Assembly (NCBI GenBank): GCA_050945135.1
Contig: JBMNSJ010000007.1
Coordinates: 1-56,660 of the forward strand
Direction: 5' to 3'
From: WRIS01 sp050945135
GTDB taxonomy: Bacteria; Actinomycetota; Coriobacteriia; Coriobacteriales; Eggerthellaceae
Length of the DNA stretch: 56,660 bases
Positions 1-8,107 of the stretch are shown here, one piece after another. The stretch's first letter is position 1; each line of letters opens with the position of its first letter. Position numbers and translations under genes: made by a program. The notes beneath the pieces are model-generated. The model had not been told where the DNA came from. It searched no databases and saw only the letters and a program-made list of their open reading frames with translations.

Positions 1-106
1 CACATTTTTTCCGAGTAACCTGTTGGTGGACATCAACAGAAAGACCCCATTTCTGAGGTCTTATCTGCAACTATTCAGTTTTTCATCAACACATTTTTTC
101 CTATAG

Positions 107-292
107 CCCGAAAGTGCGCGACTTAATAAACGAAAGAAGTTCTGAAAACACCTATTTCCTACGTTTTGTAGGTATTTACCTGATATTCGCAGCCCTGAAT
201 CACGCACTATCGAGATTTTTCGACAAACGAAGTCGAATTCGGAAATCTCTCAGGGCGGATAGGTCTTTTGCTTGAGGTAGCTCAGAATGGCG
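107..292 (+). repeat. Dispersed structured repeat, copy 1
   Basis: This intergenic segment closely resembles the reverse complement of 7067-7248. Shared blocks, in order, are an AGTGCGCGA-like left arm (about 110-122), a small hairpin CCTACGTTTTGTAGG (158-172), a right arm AATCACGCACTATCGAG (198-214) complementary to the left arm, then ACAAACGA(A/G)GTCGAATT, a GGATAGGT block and a GCTCAGAAT-like end. The outer arms can pair around a 75-base loop that carries the small hairpin. In this copy TTCGAC and GTCGAA (about 219-237) form a further stem. It contains no ORF. It could be a MITE-like element, an interspersed repeat or a structured RNA; the sequence does not decide between these. Confidence 0.75.
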
Positions 293-308
293 GCACCCCG
301 CACATAAG

Positions 309-335
309 AAAAGGCCGGGGTGAGCCCGACCTTTT
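309..335 (-). terminator. Probable rho-independent terminator of tyrS
   Basis: On the minus strand, 24 bases past the tyrS stop, AAAAGGTCGGG and CCCGGCCTTTT form an 11-pair stem (one G-U pair) with a short loop. The stem ends in a T run, as an intrinsic terminator does. The A/T-flanked stem could also work in the other direction. Confidence 0.7.
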
Positions 336-359
336 AGATGATGTATATATGGCGCCTTC

Positions 360-1577
360 TTAGACAAGCTTGACGTACTTGCGCTTTCCTACCTGGATAA
401 CTGCATCTTTCAGTAACGCCGGATCAAGGTTGTAGCTTTTTGCGGCAACGGCTTCTCCGTTAACTTTAACTCCCCCGCCATCGATAAGTCGACGAGCCTC
501 TCCTGTTGAAGGAGCCAGTCCTGCATCAGCAATAAGCTTTGCGAGATATACAAGCCCTTCATCGTTTGGCGTAAGGTCAGCCTGATATTCAGGGATGTCG
601 TCAGGAATTTCATGCTGCTTGAATACAAGATCGAACTGATCTTCTGCGGCTTGCGCTTCCTCAGCACTGTAATATGCTGCAACAATGTTTTGTGCCAGAG
701 CGCGCTTTACCTTGTTTGGATGCAGCTCCCCTGCCTCTAAGCCTTTTTCAATGTTCTCAATCTCGTCAACCGAGCAGGTAGATGCAAGGCGATAATACTT
801 AATCATCAGCTCATCGGGAATCGACATAACCTTGCCAAAAATATCAGCTGGTTCATCGGTGAGCCCAATGTAGTTGCCATAGCTCTTCGACATTTTCTGG
901 ACACCATCGGTTCCTTCGAGCAGAGGAAGCGTGAGGCATACCTGTGGTTCCATGCCCATCTTTTCCATAAGCTCGCGCCCGGCAAGCAGATTGAAAAGCT
1001 GGTCGGTGCCCCCCACTTCAACATCGGAATCAATTACAACAGAGTCGTAAGATTGCATGACGGGATACAAAAACTCATGCAGACTAATGGTTTGATGGCT
1101 GGTATAACGATTTTGAAAATCATCCCGCTCAAGGATACGCGCAACAGTGAAGTTAGAAGTCAACTTGAGAAGATCTTCCATGGTCAAAGCTAGAAGCCAC
1201 TCGGAGTTATACTTAAGCGTGGTTTTTTCTGGGTCAAGGATCTTGAACGCTTGATCAACATAGGTCTGAGCGTTCACCATGATTTCTTCTGATGTTAGCT
1301 GAGGGCGCGTAGAATTACGTCCGGATGGATCACCAATGCGAGCTGTTCCATCTCCGATAATTAAGGTTACGTGATGGCCCAAGTCTTGAAAAGTCCGTAG
1401 CTTGCGCAAAGGAACTGCGTGTCCCAGATGAATATCGGGAGCAGTCGGATCAACGCCAAGCTTAATGTTGAGCGTTTTTCCGGACTTTAACTTATCAAGT
1501 AAGGCACTCTCAGGAACGATTTGCGCTGTTCCAGACTGAATGATGCGTAGTTGTTCTTCAGGTAGTATCGAACTCAT
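360..1577 (-). CDS. tyrS: Tyrosyl-tRNA synthetase
   Basis: This gene encodes the class I synthetase that charges tRNA-Tyr in the cytoplasm. The 405 residues match the usual length of bacterial TyrRS. The HIGH-type ATP-binding motif is HLGH at residues 50-53, after the typical GVDPTAPDIH stretch. The KMSKS loop lies near residue 229, and the last 60 or so residues form an S4-type RNA-binding domain (GEARRLIDGGGVKVNGE). AAGGAG abuts the ATG with almost no spacing, and an in-frame TAA lies just upstream, so this ATG is the best available start although the spacing is unusual. No T-box was found in the 262-base leader. A hairpin terminator follows the gene. Confidence 0.97.
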   Translation of the reverse strand: MSSILPEEQLRIIQSGTAQIVPESALLDKLKSGKTLNIKLGVDPTAPDIHLGHAVPLRKLRTFQDLGHHVTLIIGDGTARIGDPSGRNSTRPQLTSEEIMVNAQTYVDQAFKILDPEKTTLKYNSEWLLALTMEDLLKLTSNFTVARILERDDFQNRYTSHQTISLHEFLYPVMQSYDSVVIDSDVEVGGTDQLFNLLAGRELMEKMGMEPQVCLTLPLLEGTDGVQKMSKSYGNYIGLTDEPADIFGKVMSIPDELMIKYYRLASTCSVDEIENIEKGLEAGELHPNKVKRALAQNIVAAYYSAEEAQAAEDQFDLVFKQHEIPDDIPEYQADLTPNDEGLVYLAKLIADAGLAPSTGEARRLIDGGGVKVNGEAVAAKSYNLDPALLKDAVIQVGKRKYVKLV

Positions 1578-1839
1578 CTCCTTGTATTATTCACATAGCT
1601 TACTAACTGTCGGATTGTTCAATTCCGCAGCGTGTCCTGGTGAGGTATGGTATCACAATACCTTCAGTGGCAACAGGCAATACTTCACGAGGCTGAAAAT
1701 GACGGCAAAGTACGACACAAAGCACCGTCGGTAATTTTGACCTGGGGTTTCTTGATCATTTTCGAGCTAGCCTCCGCGCAGCCATAGGAAAATCGTTCTT
1801 TGCCGCACATCTGAGCCATTCGAGCTTACAACCTGAGGT

Positions 1840-4293
1840 TTAAGAAACCCCACGGAAGATGTGGCCAGTTGTAGCCCCTTCTTTTTTAGAAACTTTATCG
1901 CCGCTTTTTATCGCAATATCTCGCGCTCGACAGGCTCGCGTCAGAGCTTTTGTAGTTTCTGCAACGTTCATCATCGTTGTGTCTACCATAAAAGCATCAA
2001 GGCCAGCACGAATTAACTCGGGCACCATGTGGACAATGTCGAAGTCAATAGCATTGTAAATCTGACTCCTACCAAGCGCATCTGTAATAACAGGCAGCTC
2101 ATATCCTTTTCTATCTTTCAGATAGTGTGGGCTTTTTCTTCGGAGACACGACACACAATCCTCGTTGCATGGCCCCTGACTCATAAGCAAACAGTGCTCG
2201 GTAGTCATCAAAACATGTGATCCAGCAACCATAATTCCAAGCGGAACCGGATGCTCGGCACCCAGCTCTTCAATTTGGGTAAGGGACAATTCGGGAGAGA
2301 GCCACACACGCTCAACTCCGCAATCTGCAACATAACGAAGGCTCTCTTGGTTGGTGAGAGGAATGTGCGAACCTAATTCGACCAGCGCTCCTAGCTCAAG
2401 CGCACGTTGGGCTTCTCCTAGGTTTTCTGCCAAGACAGGCTTACCTGACTTGACATAGGACCAAGGATCAATCCCCTGAATCTGCTCGCGAGAACCCGGC
2501 ATAGCTTCGTGATCGACAACCGGCAGAGCTACGATAGCCTGCTTTGGATAGCCTGCAGATTCAGCAGTTTCTGAAAGTTGACCTGCTATTACCCCTTGGC
2601 CTCGCTTGTAGTTAAGTGCGGGGACATACACGCTATCGGCGCCCGCCCGCTTTGCAGCGCGAGCACATGCAGGATTTGTGGCAAAAGCTACCACCTTGCA
2701 TCCGCTCGATTTTGCGACTGCTTTTCGGTTTGCGCGTTCGGTTTTATGTAATTCGCGATTATGATAGTCGCGCAGTATTTCTTCTTGAAGCTGTTCGAGA
2801 GCACGACTACGAATTTTATGAAGCTGCGAAAACCCTATACCAACACCTTCGTCTAAATTGATATCGAGCTGCTCCAGCGTAAACGGAGAACTTCCGAGAC
2901 GATCTATATGTTCATATACTTCCTCGGCATTAACCGCCTTTGTTCGGGCAGCTTCTACAAGTGGACCCTCCACTCTCACAGAGCGGCTACCCGCATCTTC
3001 TTCGTTTTGTGCGTGGTAGACAACATGCATTGATAAAGGTTTACCAATCTGCAAGTTTACTTCAGCCTTCACAGGAACTGCTGGCAAAAGCGCATCATCA
3101 ACGAACACCAATTCGGCATTTCGAACTCGAAAAACTCGATCTCCACGCGTTAGCGCACGCTTGATCTTGCAGGTAATGCGCCCCTGCTTGTCGCGCGCAA
3201 CCGAATCGACCGTATGTGTGATGTGGCCCTTATTCGTCCAAAATTCAAGCACGTCTCCAAGATGAATCTCGGTTTCGGTAGTAAGCACAATGTTTTCGCC
3301 AGAAACAGAAGCTACCCGACCGACGAACACACCTCTATTATTCGGCCGCCCGTAACTCATCAGCTCGTTGCCGCGTTCTCCACGCAAATACCCTTGAGTG
3401 AATCCTCGCGAGAATACTTCGGCTAAAGCCTGACGATCTTCTGCAGAGACCAAAGTTTGCTGATTTTGGTCTGAATATATCTGATCAAGTGCTTTGCGAT
3501 ACCGTGAAGTCACCGTATAAACGTATTCGGGCGATTTCATACGGCCCTCAATCTTAAGCGACGCAACACCTGCGTCTAGCAAGGATGGGAGCATATCGAT
3601 TGTACAAAGATCCTTTGGCGAGAGAAGATATTCGCCTTCTGCGGAAAGCGTTTTTCTTAAAGCCGTATTATGAAGCGTATACGGCAAACGACATACCTGC
3701 GCGCACAAACCCCGATTTGCTGAGCGGCCTCCCACCATTGAGGACATAAAGCATTGTCCCGAATAGCACACACATAGTGCGCCGTGAGCGAATATTTCAA
3801 CTTCCATTCCGAGCTTTTCTGCATACTGAGCAAGAACCTCAAGCTCTTCCAAAGAAAGCTCACGAGATAAAGTAACTCTTTTTACGCCTAGGTGGTTTAA
3901 GGCATCAAGCGCACTTTTAGAGTGCGTGTTCATCTGGGTAGAGACGTGCAGGTCTGCTTCGGGAAGCGCACGCGCCAGCTCTGAGCAAAGACCAATATCT
4001 TGCACGATAAAGGCATCGACTCCTGCCCGATAGGCTTGTCGCGAGTATTCGAGTACCTCATTAAATTCATTAGGAAGAATTACCGTATTCAAGGTGAGGT
4101 AGACCTTTACTCCTCGCAAGTGAGCGTAGTCGCATGCCTCTCGTAATGTTTCAAGAGTAAAGTTATCAGCCCCGCGGCGGGCATTAAATACATCTATGCC
4201 TAAATAAACCGCGTCGGCACCACCTTGCACGGCTGCATGCAGCGACATCATATTCCCTGCAGGGGCAAGTAGTTCTGTGTTTTCTCGTCTCAT
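1840..4293 (-). CDS. Peptidase U32 family protein (RlhA-like, 817 aa)
   Basis: This is a large U32-family protein. The family signature lies near residues 165-185 (EIFAHGALCVCYSGQCFMS), followed by further cysteines (GLCAQVCR) that in characterised relatives bind an iron-sulfur cluster. The N-terminus (ELLAPAGNMMSLHAAVQGGA) is the typical start of the TIM-barrel half. The C-terminal half adds a second barrel-like region with a Cys cluster (CLLMSQGPCNEDCVSC, about residue 700). Long U32 members such as E. coli RlhA act in 23S rRNA hydroxylation, and shorter ones in tRNA modification. Size and the extra C-terminal domain favour an RlhA-like role here, which I infer. The start ATG is preceded by AGGTGA. 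The next gene upstream is divergent. Confidence 0.85.
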   Translation of the reverse strand: MRRENTELLAPAGNMMSLHAAVQGGADAVYLGIDVFNARRGADNFTLETLREACDYAHLRGVKVYLTLNTVILPNEFNEVLEYSRQAYRAGVDAFIVQDIGLCSELARALPEADLHVSTQMNTHSKSALDALNHLGVKRVTLSRELSLEELEVLAQYAEKLGMEVEIFAHGALCVCYSGQCFMSSMVGGRSANRGLCAQVCRLPYTLHNTALRKTLSAEGEYLLSPKDLCTIDMLPSLLDAGVASLKIEGRMKSPEYVYTVTSRYRKALDQIYSDQNQQTLVSAEDRQALAEVFSRGFTQGYLRGERGNELMSYGRPNNRGVFVGRVASVSGENIVLTTETEIHLGDVLEFWTNKGHITHTVDSVARDKQGRITCKIKRALTRGDRVFRVRNAELVFVDDALLPAVPVKAEVNLQIGKPLSMHVVYHAQNEEDAGSRSVRVEGPLVEAARTKAVNAEEVYEHIDRLGSSPFTLEQLDINLDEGVGIGFSQLHKIRSRALEQLQEEILRDYHNRELHKTERANRKAVAKSSGCKVVAFATNPACARAAKRAGADSVYVPALNYKRGQGVIAGQLSETAESAGYPKQAIVALPVVDHEAMPGSREQIQGIDPWSYVKSGKPVLAENLGEAQRALELGALVELGSHIPLTNQESLRYVADCGVERVWLSPELSLTQIEELGAEHPVPLGIMVAGSHVLMTTEHCLLMSQGPCNEDCVSCLRRKSPHYLKDRKGYELPVITDALGRSQIYNAIDFDIVHMVPELIRAGLDAFMVDTTMMNVAETTKALTRACRARDIAIKSGDKVSKKEGATTGHIFRGVS

Positions 4294-4524
4294 AGTTCAC
4301 CTATCTTAATGTAAACCGACACCTAGAGGCTTGGTTATTCGTAAATTGGTCGATTCCTCTTCACGATTCCATAGCTCTGCTCTCACTATCGGCATATACG
4401 TACATATATCGATTATGAACAGCGTTGATTTTCATACATCTTCCCTGTACAAACACATACCCACTGAGTCTATCGGGTCATCTGTAGCACGCGTGAGCTG
4501 AAAACGCTCGTCTTGAGGATGCGC

Positions 4525-4552
4525 TTGAAATCGAAGGGTCATACAGTATAGT
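4525..4552 (+). promoter_or_regulatory. Probable sigma-70 promoter of the first class A PBP
   Basis: TTGAAA (4525-4530) and TATAGT (4547-4552) are 16 bases apart, 27 bases before the TTG start of the PBP gene. The ribosome site CGGAGGT lies between. Hexamers were matched by eye only. Confidence 0.55.
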
Positions 4553-4578
4553 AATCTAAGCAAGATTCGGAGGTAATA

Positions 4579-6771
4579 TTGAAAAATCGGCGCAAAATGC
4601 GCGAGAAGCGAAACCACGGAGCAATATGGACCCTTCTCGTTTCTGTTTTAATAGTTGCAGTTATTGGCTTTGGTGCTGTTCAGGGCGTGAAAGGCATCAT
4701 AAATAGTTGGCTCGAAGATCTTCCGAGTGTAGAAAACTCAGACGCCTTTAATTATGCCCAAAAGACCCGCGTGTACGCCGGGGACCACACTACTCTACTC
4801 GCAGAATTCTATGTAGAAAACCGCGACCCGGTTACAATCGACCAGGTAAGCCCCTATGTATTACAGGGGACCATTGCCACCGAGGACGTGCGCTATTACG
4901 AGCACAACGGTGTAGACCCACAAGGCATCATGCGTGCACTCTTTGTTAACTTACAGGGCGGTGAGCTTGAAGGAGCCTCTACTATTACTCAGCAGTTCGT
5001 TCGCTACACCATCTTGTCTGAAGAGGCTACTGAGATATCCGTCGAGCGTAAAGTCCGCGAAATTCAGCTAGCCATAGACCTCGAGAAAATATACAGCAAA
5101 GACGAAATCTTAATGATGTACCTCAACACTATCAACTATGGTGATGGTTGTTATGGCATCGAGGCAGCAGCAAAGAATTATTTTCAAGTGCACGCCAATG
5201 AGCTCAGTATCGCGCAGGCAGCCACCTTGGTTGGCATACCTCAATCACCAACCTACCTTAATCCAAAAACAAATCCCGAAGCCTGTCTCGAACGACGCAA
5301 TCTCGTGCTTGACCGTATGGTCACCAATGGCGTCATCACGCAAGAAGAATATGACGCTGCTGTAATTGAGCCCCTTAACCTCAACCCGGCACCAGAAGGC
5401 GCGGCTGACGGTATCTATGCCTATCCTTATTTCACGAGCTACGTTCGACAGCTCCTGCTTGACCAATACTCTTCTGCTGATGTATTCAAGGGCGGCCTCA
5501 CTGTTTATACAACAATAGATCCCAATATACAGAATATGGCAGAAACCGCTGCTCGTGAGCAATATGACAATATGGCTGACGATCTTGAGGTATCGCTAAC
5601 TGCCGTAGACCCCAGCAACGGCTATGTAAAAGCAATGGTTGGAGGCAAGGATTACGCAAGCGACCAGTTCAACCTAGCAACTCAAGGACTACGTCATGCT
5701 GGATCATCATTTAAAACCTTTACCTTAATTTCTGCCATAGAAAATGGTATCGATCCTAAAACGCGCATCGATTGCTCTTCACCTGTAACCATTGATGGTT
5801 GGCGTGTTGAAAACTATGGCGGTGCAAGCTATGGAGTACGCACGATTCAAAACGCAACAGCTATCTCATCGAATACTGGTTATGCACGGCTCATTGATTA
5901 CCTTGGAGCACAGTCTGCTTATGAGGTAGCTCGAAAGATGGGCATCACCTCAAGTGACTTGCAGCCCCTCCCTTCAGCAACTCTTGGTGCTGTTGGAGTA
6001 AGCACTCTGGAAATGGCGGGTGCTTATTCAGTCCTAGCTTCCGGAGGAGAACAACGCGACCCTGTTGCAATCACACAGATTATCGCCGCTGATCAAAGTG
6101 TCTTATTCGAGCACGTTGATGCTCCCGAACGCGTACTGACTCCGGAAGTGTCATATGCAACTACCCAGGTATTAAAAACAGTCTTTACCGAGGGAACTGC
6201 AACTGCTGCCGCTCTTTCAAGTGGACAACCTCAAGCAGGCAAAACAGGTACTTCGGAAAATTGGCGCGATAGTTGGCTGTGCGCATATACTCCTTACTTG
6301 AGCACGGCTGTTTGGATTGGAGCACGTCAAGAACGCAGCATGCCTGAATCGCTCGATTGTTCATATGCGTGGAAAAACTTCATGACCATGTATCATGCCG
6401 ACCTGCCCATTAAGGATTTTGACAAAAAAGATGCCCCTCCCTACGAGAACACTTTCAATAAATCACAGAGCAATCAATACGGGGGATCTGCAACAGATGC
6501 GCCTAATGTTTCAGGCATGACGCAAGCCGAAGCTGAAGCACTCCTGCAATACTACGACCGCATTTACTATGAAGAGTATTCCAGCACCGTTGCCGCAGGA
6601 TCAATCATTCGTCAAAGCGTTGCTGATGGTGTCGTTGTGGTTTACATTTCGTTAGGGCCTGAGCCTGCCCCCACTCCAACCCCAACACCAACTCCAACAC
6701 CTGACGATAACCAATCCAGCGATAACTCAACGACCACAAATCCTCCCGGTAACGCCAGCACCTCGCCATAG
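4579..6771 (+). CDS. Class A penicillin-binding protein with C-terminal PASTA domain
   Basis: This is a bifunctional peptidoglycan glycosyltransferase and DD-transpeptidase. A short basic tail and one membrane helix (about residues 14-36) are followed by a GT51 domain with EDVRYYEHNG and EGASTITQQFVR. The transpeptidase domain has the three expected motifs: SSFK near residue 376, SSNTG near 433 and KTGTSENW near 557. A single PASTA-like segment follows (APNVSGMTQAEAEALL), then a Pro-Thr repeat and a Ser/Thr/Asn-rich tail. The start is TTG with GGAGGT upstream. It is paralogous to the product of 8108-10270, which differs mainly at the C-terminus and lacks PASTA. It most likely acts at the outer face of the membrane in cell-wall synthesis. 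Confidence 0.93.
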   Translation: MKNRRKMREKRNHGAIWTLLVSVLIVAVIGFGAVQGVKGIINSWLEDLPSVENSDAFNYAQKTRVYAGDHTTLLAEFYVENRDPVTIDQVSPYVLQGTIATEDVRYYEHNGVDPQGIMRALFVNLQGGELEGASTITQQFVRYTILSEEATEISVERKVREIQLAIDLEKIYSKDEILMMYLNTINYGDGCYGIEAAAKNYFQVHANELSIAQAATLVGIPQSPTYLNPKTNPEACLERRNLVLDRMVTNGVITQEEYDAAVIEPLNLNPAPEGAADGIYAYPYFTSYVRQLLLDQYSSADVFKGGLTVYTTIDPNIQNMAETAAREQYDNMADDLEVSLTAVDPSNGYVKAMVGGKDYASDQFNLATQGLRHAGSSFKTFTLISAIENGIDPKTRIDCSSPVTIDGWRVENYGGASYGVRTIQNATAISSNTGYARLIDYLGAQSAYEVARKMGITSSDLQPLPSATLGAVGVSTLEMAGAYSVLASGGEQRDPVAITQIIAADQSVLFEHVDAPERVLTPEVSYATTQVLKTVFTEGTATAAALSSGQPQAGKTGTSENWRDSWLCAYTPYLSTAVWIGARQERSMPESLDCSYAWKNFMTMYHADLPIKDFDKKDAPPYENTFNKSQSNQYGGSATDAPNVSGMTQAEAEALLQYYDRIYYEEYSSTVAAGSIIRQSVADGVVVVYISLGPEPAPTPTPTPTPTPDDNQSSDNSTTTNPPGNASTSP

Positions 6772-6802
6772 AACCGAGTACCTCTTTTGAGGCTTACAAA
6801 TT

Positions 6803-6873
6803 ATCGTGTGTCCACTTCGAGGGTGATATCTGCATAGGAAGAGATACTACCACCACTTCGAGGGACACACGAT
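6803..6873 (+). repeat. Inverted repeat with nested 12-bp direct repeat; possible terminator
   Basis: ATCGTGTGTCC (6803-6813) is perfectly complementary to GGACACACGAT (6863-6873), and the right arm runs into TTTTA. Inside the arms CCACTTCGAGGG occurs twice in the same orientation (6812-6823 and 6853-6864). It starts 31 bases after the PBP stop, so it may end that transcript, but the 49-base loop is long for an intrinsic terminator. Confidence 0.6.
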
Positions 6874-7066
6874 TTTAGCTGGGGCCAAAGCACTCACCGG
6901 AGGCAGCACCTCAACCCAGGCACGCACACAAGCTCTGTAGTAAGAGGAGTCGATCGCGGGGCTCAGAATCGCGCCAAAGTATGATTATTTTTGCTTGCTC
7001 ATATTCCGACCTGGTATTTCTTATAAGTAAGACGAAGAAGTTGAGTGCGATTCGTACTTCCCGCAA

Positions 7067-7248
7067 TTCCGAGCCACCACAGCCAAAAACCTATCCACTC
7101 TGAGTGCTTTCTCTAAATTCGACCTCGTTTGCCAGAAATCCTCGATAGTGCGTGATTATGCTTATACCTAATTGGCGAATACCTATAAAACGTAGGAGAT
7201 ACCGCGTTGTTAGGACATTACTCGTCTTTAGAATCGCGCACTATCGAA
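7067..7248 (-). repeat. Dispersed structured repeat, copy 2 (inverted)
   Basis: Read on the minus strand this copy carries the same block order as 107-292. The outer arms are near-perfect: 7143-7157 pairs with 7232-7246 at 14 of 15 positions plus one G-U. The inner hairpin is 7182-7196 (CCTATAAAACGTAGG on the plus strand). The CCTA/TAGG stem is kept between copies while the loop-closing bases differ. The 3' blocks CAAACGAGGTCGAATTT, GGATAGGT and GCTCGGAAT match copy 1 imperfectly. The spacer between left arm and hairpin differs in sequence but keeps similar length, which suggests structure is conserved more than sequence. Confidence 0.75.
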
Positions 7249-7397
7249 GATTCTTTCCCAGAACCCTTATTTCAAAGCAAGTGCTCTTATCCGAAGCCGA
7301 GGCATCGAGCTTGTCCTCCTCATGGGTGGGTTCGAAAACGAACAGAGCTTTTACCTTTGAAGTTGCACTTCGAGTTCAGCCTGACTCACAATACGAA

Positions 7398-7428
7398 AAT
7401 GCCTAGCCAAAAACACTAGCTAGGCATT
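7398..7428 (-). terminator. Probable terminator of the small lipoprotein gene
   Basis: AATGCCTAGC and GCTAGGCATT form a perfect 10-pair stem around an 11-base loop, 28 bases past the lipoprotein stop. On the minus strand the stem runs into ATTTTCG, so the T run is short. Confidence 0.6.
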
Positions 7429-7455
7429 GGAATCTCAAATGTAGTTTGGAGTTGC

Positions 7456-7974
7456 TTAGGCTTCTTCTTCGCTCTCGAGCTCGGTTGCCTTTTTATCGGC
7501 TGCCTCTAACTTTTCGATACCTGCATCGTAGGATTTCTTTATCTTATCTAAGCGCTCGTTATATGTGTTGTAGTCGAAAGGCTCAGCCTCGGTGGCAGTT
7601 TGCGTTTCCGAGTAAAGACTTACGTAATCCTGCAACGCAGTTTTGAGTTCTTTGCATCCGTCGACATAGCCTTTGTGAACTTCTTTTACCGTTTCAGGAG
7701 CCTCAATACTTTCAAGCTCTTCAATTATTTTGAACGATTTTTCTGCCTGAGACTTCATTCCCACCAAATCGTTATCGGCGACTGCAAGATTAAAGTCTTC
7801 AAGGCTCTCATTGAGATCATCAAAGACTCTGTTTACCTGTGACATGTATTCGCTGTTCGTCAGCTCTGCCTCTTCTTCGTTTGCTGGTACACCCAAACAC
7901 CCACTGAGAAGCATCGCCACACTGAGGCAAAATACCAGAGGGAGTAGAAAAGATAGTTTTGTTTTCGTTTTCAT
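7456..7974 (-). CDS. Small predicted lipoprotein, helical (172 aa)
   Basis: I do not recognise a named family. The N-terminus is a lipoprotein signal: a basic MKTKTK start, a hydrophobic core and a lipobox ending LLSGC near residue 26. The mature part is short, acidic and predicted mostly helical, with alternating Glu/Lys stretches (EEAELTNSEYMSQVNRVFDD; DKIKKSYDAGIEKLEAADKK). It has no cysteine pair or catalytic motif that I can see. It sits between two class A PBP genes and is on the same strand as the second, which is upstream. A role at the cell envelope is plausible from location only. Confidence 0.7.
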   Translation of the reverse strand: MKTKTKLSFLLPLVFCLSVAMLLSGCLGVPANEEEAELTNSEYMSQVNRVFDDLNESLEDFNLAVADNDLVGMKSQAEKSFKIIEELESIEAPETVKEVHKGYVDGCKELKTALQDYVSLYSETQTATEAEPFDYNTYNERLDKIKKSYDAGIEKLEAADKKATELESEEEA

Positions 7975-8107
7975 ACATGCCTTTCTAAAAATGATACACG
8001 CAACTGTAGCACACCTCTCTCATCCTGTCTCAAAAAGCGTCGCTTGTCGCCTGCGAGTGATAATCTTACAGAAATTACCCATGAAGTTTTCTCGAGGTGT
8101 GCGAAAA

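Larger units (their letters stand above)
1..359. other. Intergenic stretch downstream of tyrS
   Basis: No open reading frame with a ribosome binding site is visible in these first 359 bases. The stretch holds one copy of a dispersed structured repeat (107-292) and the presumed tyrS terminator (309-335), both listed separately. Bases 1-106 are AT-rich; they include a short hairpin-like segment around 42-62 (GACCCC...GAGGTC-type complementarity) but nothing I can assign. Confidence 0.6.
6772..7455. other. 684-base gene-free region between PBP and lipoprotein genes
   Basis: Several reading frames are open here, but none has a convincing ribosome site or protein-like composition. The region holds an inverted repeat (6803-6873), the second copy of the dispersed repeat (7067-7248) and a terminator-like hairpin next to the lipoprotein gene (7398-7428). 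Bases 6880-7060 and 7250-7395 show nothing I can assign. Confidence 0.6.

Noticed and set aside
1578..1839. T-box leader upstream of tyrS
   Set aside because: No GGTGGNACC core is present on the minus strand in the 262-base region.
6666..6705. Short tandem CCAACA/CCAACC repeats as a CRISPR or microsatellite element
   Set aside because: They encode the Pro-Thr linker of the PBP and stay in frame; there are no spacers.
7321..7345. GGGTTCGAAAAC-like tRNA T-arm
   Set aside because: No acceptor, D or anticodon arms could be built around it; it is an isolated match.
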